The notes under the pieces: model-generated | The model's input: only the letters and a program-made list of their open reading frames with translations | Told to the model about the DNA's origin: nothing | The model's database searches: none | In this document: piece after piece, positions 1 to 6,617 of the stretch | Position numbering within the stretch: the first letter of the stretch is position 1 | How the letters are laid out: every line of letters begins with the position of its first letter | Position numbers and translations under genes: made by a program | Assembly: GCA_964389805.1 (NCBI GenBank) | Contig: CAYMFU010000217.1 | Location: 1 to 27,659 of the forward strand | Source of the DNA: JAGTVG01 sp964389805 | Lineage (GTDB): Bacteria > Bacteroidota > Bacteroidia > Cytophagales > Cyclobacteriaceae | DNA length: 27,659 nucleotides | Direction of reading: 5' to 3'

Positions 1-30
1 CTTAATCGTTAGCACACAAAAAATATAATA

Positions 31-1287
31 ATGAAAAAGCTGAAATTATTTTTTACTATACTTCTTGTCAGTTTAGTAACTCTCACTCACGGTCAAACTC
101 TTGAGGCCAGAGATCCAGAAGTAACGGGTCTTTCCCCTGAACGATTAAATGTAATTGATCAGGTACTCACCGGTTATATAGATAGGAATGAAATCCCAGG
201 AGCAGTTGCATTGATAGCAAGAAAAGGAGAAATCGGTTATTTGAAGTCTTTTGGAATGAGAGATATTGAGAATAACCAAGCAATGACTAATGATGCAATT
301 TTCAGGATTGCTTCAATGACCAAAGCTATCACGACGGTTGGCATTATGATCCTCTATGAACAAGGGCTCTTCAAATTAGATGATCCTATTTCTAATTACA
401 TACCTGACTTTAAGTACATGAAAACTTTATCGGGAGATAGTGTCAAACAAGAAATCACCTTTCGGCATTTGCTGAATCATACTTCAGGTTTGTCCTATGC
501 ATTTAGTAATCCACAGCAGGCATATGATCTTTACACCCAAAATCTTATTTATAATGGATTGGGTAAAACTGAAGGCACAATTGGCGAGAACGTTAAACGA
601 TTGGCTGCATTACCTGTTATGTTTCAACCGGGTGAAAAGTTCCAATATGGATTGAGTACCGATGTTTTGGGTTATTTAATCGAAATTATATCAGGTTTAC
701 CGTTGAATGAATTTTTTAACAGCAACATTTTTCAACCATTAGAGATGTCTGATACATATTTTTCCTTGCCTACCGAAGAAGAAACCAGATTAGCTGTCAT
801 GTATAGTTATTCAGAAAATCAGCTTAACAGAGTAATTGGTGAAGCAAACAGTGGGTTTTTGAATTATTCAGATTATTCCACAAATGCAAGCAATCCAAAA
901 TATTTTTCGGGTGGCGGAGGTTTACAGTCTACTGCTTCGGATTACTATAATTTTCTCACTATGATGCTTAATTATGGGAAGTTCAAAAACCAACAAATTA
1001 TAAGCAGAAAAACTGTTGAGTTAATAACCTCAAACCAGACTGGAGGTCTCTTTTCTTTTGAAAAGGGTGCTGGATTTGGATTTGGTTTTGCTATCTCTAA
1101 CGGTCCAAGTGAAACTGGCATGATTGAAAGTGCTGGAACTTACAGTTGGTCTGGAATTTTTACCAGTCATTATTGGGTTGATCCTGAAGAAAACCTCGTC
1201 GGCATCCTTTTAACCCAAACTCAACCCTTTAATTGGGACATTCTCAGGAAATTCAAAACATTAGCTTATCAAGCAATTAATGATTAA
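31..1287 (+). CDS. Secreted serine hydrolase, beta-lactamase/class C fold
   Basis: This 418-residue protein belongs to the serine beta-lactamase-like family (PF00144: class C beta-lactamases, D-aminopeptidases, esterases). A signal peptide covers residues 1-21, with a basic start, a hydrophobic core and a likely cut before Gln22, so it should act in the periplasm. The catalytic SxxK box is S95-M-T-K98, within the typical 'FRIASMTK' context. The second motif, usually YxN, reads Y206-G-L-S, so the Asn is not conserved, as in many esterase-like members. A Gly-rich loop (SGGGGLQST, about 293-301) is also typical. Length fits a one-domain member. Substrate (peptide, ester or lactam) cannot be read from sequence; a true antibiotic-resistance enzyme is unlikely given the altered motif. 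The ATG at 31 is chosen because it begins the signal peptide. It stands alone, and the next gene is on the other strand. Confidence 0.9.
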   Translation: MKKLKLFFTILLVSLVTLTHGQTLEARDPEVTGLSPERLNVIDQVLTGYIDRNEIPGAVALIARKGEIGYLKSFGMRDIENNQAMTNDAIFRIASMTKAITTVGIMILYEQGLFKLDDPISNYIPDFKYMKTLSGDSVKQEITFRHLLNHTSGLSYAFSNPQQAYDLYTQNLIYNGLGKTEGTIGENVKRLAALPVMFQPGEKFQYGLSTDVLGYLIEIISGLPLNEFFNSNIFQPLEMSDTYFSLPTEEETRLAVMYSYSENQLNRVIGEANSGFLNYSDYSTNASNPKYFSGGGGLQSTASDYYNFLTMMLNYGKFKNQQIISRKTVELITSNQTGGLFSFEKGAGFGFGFAISNGPSETGMIESAGTYSWSGIFTSHYWVDPEENLVGILLTQTQPFNWDILRKFKTLAYQAIND

Positions 1288-1416
1288 ACGTGTGTTAACA
1301 TTGTAATAGCGTCATTAAAAAGCAGTTTATACTAATCCGTTATCCATAATTTAACTCCATGAAATAACCCAATAAAGACACATCCCAACCTCAGGCTTAT
1401 GAACCCTGACAACCTA

Positions 1417-1484
1417 AAAAAGAATGCATCAGACGCTTTCTCGTAGGTAGTTATGGTTTTAAAGGCTGATAAGGATTTTTATTG
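1417..1484 (+). repeat. Short dispersed element, copy 1
   Basis: Positions 1417-1442 match 2456-2481 over 26 identical bases on the same strand. The core reads GAATGCATCAGACGCTTTCT after a short A-run. Its 7-base arms AGAATGC and GCTTTCT can pair around a 7-base loop with one T-T mismatch. A second shared box, AAGGATTT(TT)ATTG, lies 28 bases after the core here (1471-1484) and 36 bases after it in the other copy. The two boxes suggest a unit of about 70 bases rather than a chance match. Function is unknown. Confidence 0.75.
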
Positions 1485-1491
1485 TATTTAG

Positions 1492-1514
1492 AAAAGCCCC
1501 TGAAATAAGGGGCT
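1492..1514 (-). terminator. Rho-independent terminator of the small lipoprotein gene
   Basis: On the minus strand a perfect 6-base stem, AGCCCC/GGGGCT, encloses an 8-base loop and is followed by TTTTC. It lies about 65 bases past the stop codon at 1578. There is no T-run on the plus strand, so it acts in one direction. Confidence 0.7.
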
Positions 1515-1577
1515 CTCGATTAAATATTCTTATTTACTGTTGACTAACTGGACAGATAATATAAATAAATGTTAGTA

Positions 1578-2201
1578 TTATGATGCTGGTGGAAAAACTG
1601 CAAATTGGATGTCAACACAATCATTTGTTTCACATCCTCCTTCAAAAGTATTGATTTGGTTATCCACCTCACCAGGGATCTTAGGACCATGGCATCTAAC
1701 CACAAAATGTATTTCGGCCGCATCTTTATCAATTAATCCATAAGGATCAGGAAATATAGAGCCAGAACCATCTCCTTCCTTTAAATGACCCGAAAAGTTA
1801 CCTTTTCCGTTATTTCCTGCTACAAAACCCGCAATATATATGACATCAGCCATAACATCTGGATTCTCAAGATCAGGTTCATTACATCCTTCAAAACATT
1901 CACCGGGAATGTTAAATACAACGGCCCACAAAGTATAAGTATACCCGGGTGTGAGATCCGTTGTCATTACATTCGCAGTGAAGCCATTGCCATTTCTATT
2001 CAAGTAGGCTGTGCCTACCTCTCCCATATCGGAAAATCGATATACTGGTGAAGACTCTCCAGACATTCTGGCATTAAATCCTATGTCATCTTCTGGGCCA
2101 AAAGCGATTGTGTTTGAATCGTTTAGCGGTGAGTCCTGTTCTGAGCAAGAGATTACCATCAATAATATAAGAATTATTGACAAAATAGATAATTTTTTCA
2201 T
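1578..2201 (-). CDS. Small secreted lipoprotein, unknown function
   Basis: I do not recognise a named function. The preferred start is the ATG at 2201, giving 207 residues, because it begins a clear lipoprotein signal (MKKLSILSI..., hydrophobic core, then VISC with Cys19). An upstream in-frame ATG at 2267 would add a 22-residue extension with no signal character. The mature part has features I associate with a conserved secreted bacterial family: TLWAVVFN, paired Cys residues (GECFEGCNEPD), DVMADVIYIAG, a Gly-rich GNNGKGNFSGH stretch, and a C-terminal EIHFVVRCHGP. This looks like a beta-sandwich of the CHRD type, but that is a guess. Five Cys in the mature domain suggest disulfides and export. 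Overlapping palindromes lie upstream and a terminator downstream, so it is probably transcribed alone. Confidence 0.8.
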   Translation of the reverse strand: MKKLSILSIILILLMVISCSEQDSPLNDSNTIAFGPEDDIGFNARMSGESSPVYRFSDMGEVGTAYLNRNGNGFTANVMTTDLTPGYTYTLWAVVFNIPGECFEGCNEPDLENPDVMADVIYIAGFVAGNNGKGNFSGHLKEGDGSGSIFPDPYGLIDKDAAEIHFVVRCHGPKIPGEVDNQINTFEGGCETNDCVDIQFAVFPPAS

Positions 2202-2266
2202 GGTTGTTTGGTTTTTGTTGATAGAAAATTTTATGGTAATATGGAAGATAATCAATATGTTACCCA

Positions 2267-2291
2267 AATACTGTCAGTATTATGACATAAT
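2267..2291. promoter_or_regulatory. Two overlapping palindromes, candidate operator
   Basis: AATACTGTCAGTATT (2267-2281) is a perfect 15-base palindrome with 7-base arms and one central base. ATTATGACATAAT (2279-2291) is a second perfect palindrome with 6-base arms that overlaps it by 3 bases. Their centres are 11 bases apart, about one helical turn. They lie 66-90 bases upstream of the ATG at 2201. This fits a binding site for a dimeric regulator, but no regulator gene is adjacent. Confidence 0.45.
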
Positions 2292-2455
2292 CATGAAATA
2301 GAATTAGAATATATCATTTTCTTGGATCCATAAGCCCTCTCAACTATAAATCGTCTAATCATCGAATAGAGATGCTTAATAGTTTCACTCTGAAATCAAA
2401 AATGCAACTATTACATATTTTTAAACCTGAGATCGTAGGAATACTTTAAATGTTT

Positions 2456-2529
2456 AAAAAGAATGCATCAGACGCTTTCTCTCATTGGGTGTCAAGGTTT
2501 TTTTAACCTGAGGTTGTAAGGATTTATTG
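2456..2529 (+). repeat. Short dispersed element, copy 2
   Basis: This is the second copy of the element at 1417-1484. The first 26 bases (2456-2481) are identical, and the second box (AAGGATTTATTG) lies at 2518-2529. Between the boxes is a small AGGTT/AACCT hairpin with a T-rich loop. It ends about 76 bases before the cyclase start, so it falls in the cyclase 5' region. Confidence 0.75.
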
Positions 2530-2605
2530 ACTTTCTTCTTATCTAACGGTAACTTGTATTAAGATAGGTTTTCGTGTGGCTGATTTTATTTAATCCCAGA
2601 CAGCC

Positions 2606-4630
2606 ATGGCACAAAGACGTTTAGCTGCCATCATGTTTACCGACATTGTCGGATATACAGCCTTAATGGGTAGGGATACGGAAAAAGGCCTGGAACTGAT
2701 CAGGAGGAACCGTGAGATCCAAATACCATTAATCAAGAAGCATGGAGGTAAATGGTTGAAAGAGATGGGGGATGGAACATTGGCACAATTTGACAGTGCA
2801 ATCGATTCTGTACTCTGCGCTAAAGAAATTCAGAAAATAACCAGAAAAAAGCTGGGGGCAAAACTTAGAATTGGCATTCACCTTGGGGATGTAACCATCG
2901 AAAATGAGGATGTATTTGGAGACGGGGTCAACATTGCCTCTCGGCTTCAATCGATCGCTGATCCAGGGGGGATCTATTTCTCGGAATCCATCTATGAAGT
3001 TATTCGGGCCAGGAAAGACATTCGTTGTAAAATTCTGGGTGACATTCAACTTAAAAATGTAGATCATACCGTCAAGACCTATTATCTTAAGGGAAAGGGG
3101 CTTCCAATCCCGTCAAACAGAAAAAAAAATGAACTCATAGGCCTGCCTCCCAGACCCTTGTTAAAACAGACCTGGTTTTATGTAATTGCTGTGCTGGCTG
3201 TCATATCTATTGCCTTAACTGCAGTGTGGATTGTCAGTACAAGGAATCAGGCAATTCGTTCAATTGTCGTATTACCCGTGGAAAATTTATCGGGTAATAC
3301 CGATCAGGAATGGTTTGAAGCAGGGATCCATAATGGTCTGATTGACGGATTAAGCAAGATTCAAGCTTTAAGGATTCCTTCGCGAAACACCTCATTGAAA
3401 TATGACCATACGGATATGACTATCCCGGAAATCGCCCGTGATTTAAAGGTGAAGGGCGTGGTTACCTGTTCTTATCATACCACTGAGGACCAGGTGCATA
3501 TTCAGGTGAGGTTGATCCAGCCATTTCCCAATGAAAGACAAATATGGGAACAGGCCTTTGACAGGCCAATGAAAAATATATTGTCCATTTTTTATGATGC
3601 GGCCAATGCAATCGCTCAGGCTGCCAATATCCCTTTATCTCCCGATGAACAGTGGCTTCTCGCAGGTAGCCGTGAAGTAGATCCTGAAGCTTATGAAGCC
3701 TACCTCAGGGGAATGTACAGTTGTGATAAAGGTACGAAAGCAGACCTCGATAATGCCATGGATTATTTTCAACTGGCCCTCAAAATAGACTCCACGTATG
3801 CGCTGGCATATTCTAGTATTGCATATGTCTGGAGTCTCTATAGTCAACATGGCTTTTTACCTAGTAGTATAACACAACCAAAGTATGAGGAAACTCTCAG
3901 AAAGGCCCGCGAATTAGACAATACACTGGCTGAAAAAGGAGTTGGAGTTAGTAACCAGATGTATCGTGCGATCCTTCGCGGCGACTGGGAGGATGCCGAA
4001 CGCAGGTTTAGGAAAATCATCGATTCCAATCCGGAAAAAGGGCGTTTTCTGGTTTTTTATGGGCATTTTTTGGCTGTTCTTGGCCGGCTAACAGAAGGAC
4101 TGACTTACAGCTACCGGGCCGTCGAAGTTGACCCGCATAATGAATTTATCCAGGCCGTCCATGCTTTTAATCTGAAAAACGCACGTAAATACGATGAGGC
4201 CTATCAGGTACTTCAGGGATTAAGCGATCCTGTGATTAGCTTGCCTGCGCTCTGGGCAGTTTACCACGAAAAAGGGCAATATACAGAAGCATTTAATGTT
4301 GCAAAAGAAATTTACGAAATAAAAGGAAATAACATAGCCATTGAAGCCATGGAAGCCGGTTACAGAGAAGGCGGGTATCAATTGGCCATGCAGCGGATAG
4401 CCGAAAAGATGATAGTCTCTCGCGATACGGCTTATTTCCCTTCCTGGCAGATCAGCACACTGTATGCCCGTGCGGGCCTAAAAAATGAAGCACTGGACTG
4501 GTTGTGGAAAGCCTTTGAGGAACATGATCATAATATAGTTGTTATAAGCATAGACCCCTTGTTTGATTTTCTCCGTGAGGAACCCCGTTTTAAAGAATTA
4601 CTTAGAAAAATGAACCTACCTGTTGATTAA
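2606..4630 (+). CDS. Membrane adenylate/guanylate cyclase with TolB-like and TPR parts
   Basis: This 674-residue protein starts with a class III nucleotide cyclase domain (about 1-165). Metal-binding aspartates are D13 (MFTDIVGYT) and D56 (GDG). K52 sits where adenine-specifying Lys is found. D106-G-V-N109-I-A-S-R113 carries the other base-, ribose- and transition-state-binding positions, so the enzyme looks active, and more likely makes cAMP than cGMP. One membrane helix follows (about 189-210). A TolB/FlgO-like region (about 218-340, starting VVLPVENLSG) and a long TPR-type helical array (about 360-650) come next. With one helix, the cyclase would be cytoplasmic and the TPR part periplasmic, or the reverse. 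Domain order matches a common Bacteroidota and proteobacterial architecture. It is a single gene with no evident operon partner. Confidence 0.9.
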   Translation: MAQRRLAAIMFTDIVGYTALMGRDTEKGLELIRRNREIQIPLIKKHGGKWLKEMGDGTLAQFDSAIDSVLCAKEIQKITRKKLGAKLRIGIHLGDVTIENEDVFGDGVNIASRLQSIADPGGIYFSESIYEVIRARKDIRCKILGDIQLKNVDHTVKTYYLKGKGLPIPSNRKKNELIGLPPRPLLKQTWFYVIAVLAVISIALTAVWIVSTRNQAIRSIVVLPVENLSGNTDQEWFEAGIHNGLIDGLSKIQALRIPSRNTSLKYDHTDMTIPEIARDLKVKGVVTCSYHTTEDQVHIQVRLIQPFPNERQIWEQAFDRPMKNILSIFYDAANAIAQAANIPLSPDEQWLLAGSREVDPEAYEAYLRGMYSCDKGTKADLDNAMDYFQLALKIDSTYALAYSSIAYVWSLYSQHGFLPSSITQPKYEETLRKARELDNTLAEKGVGVSNQMYRAILRGDWEDAERRFRKIIDSNPEKGRFLVFYGHFLAVLGRLTEGLTYSYRAVEVDPHNEFIQAVHAFNLKNARKYDEAYQVLQGLSDPVISLPALWAVYHEKGQYTEAFNVAKEIYEIKGNNIAIEAMEAGYREGGYQLAMQRIAEKMIVSRDTAYFPSWQISTLYARAGLKNEALDWLWKAFEEHDHNIVVISIDPLFDFLREEPRFKELLRKMNLPVD

Positions 4631-4700
4631 ATTCGAATATTTAAATGTTAGTGATATGTTATTCTGTGTTTTGATGATTTAATAACAGAAGTTTCCTAAC

Positions 4701-4728
4701 CAGCTGACATCTTCGCCAGGCTTTTTTA
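4701..4728 (+). terminator. Possible weak terminator after the cyclase gene
   Basis: AGCT...GGCT can form a short stem (four pairs including one G-T), followed by TTTTTT at about 4723-4728. The stem is weak. It is listed because it is the first T-run downstream of the cyclase stop. Confidence 0.25.
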
Positions 4729-5020
4729 ATACAAAAATAAGCCCCCAACAATGTGCTGAGGGCCTTCCAGCTATGTGAGGCCAGCGGCCTCAATGTCTCA
4801 ATGACTTTAATACGTATTTATTCAATACGTCTAAATGGTTAAACACTTAAAAAATGTTAGTTCAATTTAAAAATCTTTTTTTTGTAAGTCAAGAACTAAA
4901 TTCAATTATTGGAACTTACCGGATGCGGAACTCGTTGCCTTATTAAAGTACAGTAATTTTTTCATTAAAGTGGGTAGTGTTTAGCATTTTTTTAGGGTGT
5001 GCTTCATGGCATACCCTTTT
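4729..5020 (+). other. Hairpin-rich gap, possible structured RNA or attachment region
   Basis: No ORF is credible here. Hairpins follow one another: GCTG/CAGC at 4755-4771; a 7-base TGAGGCC/GGCCTCA stem with an AGC loop at 4776-4792; a 7-base ACGTATT/AATACGT stem with a 5-base loop at 4812-4830; GTAAGT/ACTTAC arms at 4884-4919; and finally the strong terminator hairpin at 4993-5020. A strong plus-strand terminator with no plus-strand gene in front of it, except the cyclase more than 360 bases away, suggests a short plus-strand transcript, or a borrowed terminator at an integration site next to the recombinase gene. Confidence 0.35.
4993..5020 (+). terminator. Strong plus-strand terminator abutting the recombinase stop
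   Basis: The 8-base stem GGGTGTGC/GCATACCC (one G-T pair) has a 6-base loop and is followed by six T on the plus strand. On the minus strand the bases after the hairpin are TAAAAAAA, so it would not stop recombinase transcription. It ends directly at the recombinase stop codon (5021-5023) and would shield that gene from antisense read-through. Confidence 0.65.
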
Positions 5021-6238
5021 TTAAAAAGTAAATTTTTTCATTTCCGTTTCCATGTATTCTTGATCATCACCATAGTAATTATTTACAAGTACCTCAACAC
5101 TTTTGCCGGTATACCTGGATACTGTACGCGGTGATATTCCTTTCTGAACACATAGGGTAATAAAAGTTTTTACGGCTGCATGGGATGAGATCACTTTATG
5201 AAGTGGGTTTTGTTCAATGGTTTTTTTGCCCTTTTTATTGGTAATTTTTTCAATGATTCTGTTAAGTTCTGCAATCCTGGCTATATCTTTTATTTGTCGG
5301 TTATAAACAGGAAATTCCATGTCAGGTACACGATAATTAAACTTATCCAGGATCTTCTTTGCATCAGATGATAAAGGGAGCAATATTTTCTTTTTTGTTT
5401 TATATACCTTCATGGTATTGATCATATCATTTTCAAAGTGATGCCGGTCAAGCCTGAACAGATCCGATATTCTTAATCCTAAATTGCATTGAAGTATAAA
5501 TATATCTCGGGTCCTTCTTAAATGATCTTTTTCAAAATTGTGATCCCTTAGTTTAATATATTCGGGTTCTGTTAAAAATATTACTTCCGTTTCCTCTTTA
5601 AAGGGCTTATAGTTTAAAAATTCAGAGTTAACCTTATATCCTCTCCTGAATAAGTAATACAGAAAGGCTTTAAGGATCTTTATTTTGTCGCCTGCAGTAT
5701 TGTAAGCAATATCTTTCTTATATAACAGGTATTCTTTGTAATCATCGAATAATTCTTGATTGAAACTATCAAGCGTTAAATCTTTATCTTTAGCAAAATC
5801 ATCAAATACCTTCAGGCCATACCGGATTGACCTGCGGGTGGATGGTTGTTTGTTAACATCACAATATTTTAAATATTTTTCTTTGAGTTCTGCAATGGAC
5901 CCGGTTTTTATTTCAGGTCCCTGCAAATCAGCATCTATCTTTTCAATAGTTGGGTCATTTTTTTCCAGCATCAACCGTTTGGCAATATCTTCAATGTCTG
6001 CTTTTTTACTTTGTATGGTAGCGTTATAAGCATCCGATTGACTATTCAATTTTTTGATCAAATCCCTATTGGCTTTTATATTCTTTATACCATAGGCTAA
6101 ATTTACTTTTCCATTTCGCCAATGTTCAGGATCTACACGGATACCAGTAGAATATAATTTACTTTTATTGTGGTGTCGATATATTATATATATAGATGTA
6201 TGTTTTCCTTTCCGGGCATATATTGTACAGGTAGCCAT
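5021..6238 (-). CDS. Tyrosine recombinase, Bacteroidota type, with altered active site
   Basis: This 405-residue protein has the layout of Bacteroidota site-specific integrases: an arm-DNA-binding N-terminus (about 1-90), a SAM-like core-binding domain (about 113-205), and a catalytic domain (about 220-405). The first catalytic Arg is present (R256 in LGLRISDL), a Lys-rich beta-hairpin lies at 280-284, and candidate nucleophile tyrosines are Y388/Y389. The HxxR box reads H353-A-A-V356, so the second catalytic Arg is Val. The usual His/Trp in the TGH box is Lys (YTGKS, K379). In related proteins I expect SSHxARxTF and TGH. The enzyme may be inactive, a regulator, or a divergent form. The ATG at 6238 gives a full-length N-terminus. 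No excisionase or cargo genes are next to it. Confidence 0.85.
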   Translation of the reverse strand: MATCTIYARKGKHTSIYIIYRHHNKSKLYSTGIRVDPEHWRNGKVNLAYGIKNIKANRDLIKKLNSQSDAYNATIQSKKADIEDIAKRLMLEKNDPTIEKIDADLQGPEIKTGSIAELKEKYLKYCDVNKQPSTRRSIRYGLKVFDDFAKDKDLTLDSFNQELFDDYKEYLLYKKDIAYNTAGDKIKILKAFLYYLFRRGYKVNSEFLNYKPFKEETEVIFLTEPEYIKLRDHNFEKDHLRRTRDIFILQCNLGLRISDLFRLDRHHFENDMINTMKVYKTKKKILLPLSSDAKKILDKFNYRVPDMEFPVYNRQIKDIARIAELNRIIEKITNKKGKKTIEQNPLHKVISSHAAVKTFITLCVQKGISPRTVSRYTGKSVEVLVNNYYGDDQEYMETEMKKFTF

Positions 6239-6261
6239 TTGTTACGAATTTGCAACGGAAG

Positions 6262-6290
6262 TTACTGTATATTACTGTTTTTGTCAAGAA
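6262..6290 (-). promoter_or_regulatory. Recombinase promoter candidate with paired 7-base boxes
   Basis: On the minus strand TTGACA is followed after 17 bases by TAACTT, a sigma-70-like spacing. Two identical ACAGTAA boxes (plus-strand TTACTGT at 6262-6268 and 6272-6278) start 10 bases apart, one helical turn, and overlap the spacer and the -10. They could be recombinase or repressor sites. The promoter call is tentative because Bacteroidota mostly use a different consensus. Confidence 0.35.
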
Positions 6291-6352
6291 AAAATGTTTG
6301 CTTAATCGTTGTTTAAGGTGTTTTTAAGTACGATTTTGTTTGGAAGTTGGTG

Positions 6353-6394
6353 TCTTAGCGAGGCTACTTTCATCCCGCCTTAGCAGGATTTTTT
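6353..6394 (+). repeat. Direct repeat copy A
   Basis: TCTTAGCGAGGCTAC (6353-6367) is followed by ATCCC, then GCAGG and a T-run (to 6394). It aligns with copy B at 6482-6528: 14 of the first 15 bases match, then the ATCCC, GCAGG and T-run blocks recur in order. The ATCC/GGAT arms followed by T's also make it terminator-like on the plus strand. Confidence 0.65.
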
Positions 6395-6433
6395 ATGCTA
6401 TACAAGAATTGAACGCTTCCCTGCAAGCTGGCT

Positions 6434-6492
6434 CCTCCCTAAAAATGTTCACTGAACATTTTCTTTACGGTCGGTCCTGATTCTTAGGGAGG
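6434..6492. repeat. Nested inverted repeat
   Basis: A perfect 9-base outer stem pairs CCTCCCTAA (6434-6442) with TTAGGGAGG (6484-6492). Inside it, a perfect 9-base hairpin AAAATGTTC-act-GAACATTTT (6442-6462) is followed by a single-stranded stretch including ACGGTCGGTCCTGA. The right arm of the outer stem is the start of direct repeat copy B, so the left arm is an inverted partial copy of the same unit. This is a compact foldable element, not explained by any gene. Confidence 0.7.
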
Positions 6493-6528
6493 CTACAAGA
6501 ATCCCACTGCTGGCAGGTTTTAATTTTT
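6482..6528 (+). repeat. Direct repeat copy B
   Basis: TCTTAGGGAGGCTAC (6482-6496), then ATCCC, GCAGG and a T-rich tail. It is the second copy of the unit at 6353-6394, and shares its first bases with the right arm of the nested inverted repeat. Confidence 0.65.
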
Positions 6529-6551
6529 CATGAATCGAAAAATTTCCTTTT
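6522..6551 (+). terminator. A/T-rich hairpin with T-run
   Basis: AATTTTTC and GAAAAATT form a perfect 8-base stem around a 7-base loop. TCC and then a long T-run follow on the plus strand. It could end a plus-strand transcript of the repeat element, but the stem is A/T-rich and weak. Confidence 0.4.
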
Positions 6552-6617
6552 TTTTAACTTTGTTTGTTATATTCACACATCTTATTATTATTATTTTGAT
6601 TCAACATTTTTTTAGTT

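Larger units (their letters stand above)
1288..1577. other. Intergenic gap with repeat copy 1 and a minus-strand terminator
   Basis: No credible gene is seen here. It separates two convergent genes. It holds the first copy of a repeated element (1417-1484) and a terminator hairpin (1492-1514) for the minus-strand lipoprotein gene. Confidence 0.6.
2202..2605. other. Divergent intergenic region with palindromes and repeat copy 2
   Basis: This region lies between the lipoprotein gene (minus) and the cyclase gene (plus). It holds two overlapping palindromes at 2267-2291 and the second dispersed element at 2456-2529. Promoters for both genes must lie here, but I cannot find a clean TTTG / TAnnTTTG pair of the Bacteroidota type. 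Confidence 0.6.
6239..6617. other. Repeat-rich gap upstream of the recombinase gene
   Basis: No gene is seen. From left to right: the recombinase promoter region with paired TTACTGT boxes (6262-6278); direct repeat copies A and B (6353-6394, 6482-6528); a nested inverted repeat between them (6434-6492); and an A/T-rich hairpin (6522-6544). The beta-barrel gene starts at 6618. Confidence 0.6.

Noticed and set aside
1785..2301. Plus-strand open frames across the small lipoprotein gene
   Set aside because: They are antisense to a gene with a clear lipoprotein signal and its own terminator.
6353..6528. CRISPR or integron attC array next to a recombinase
   Set aside because: Only two direct copies, no regular spacers, no Cas genes, and no attC core consensus (GTTRRRY/RYYYAAC pair). 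The recombinase is also not of the IntI type.
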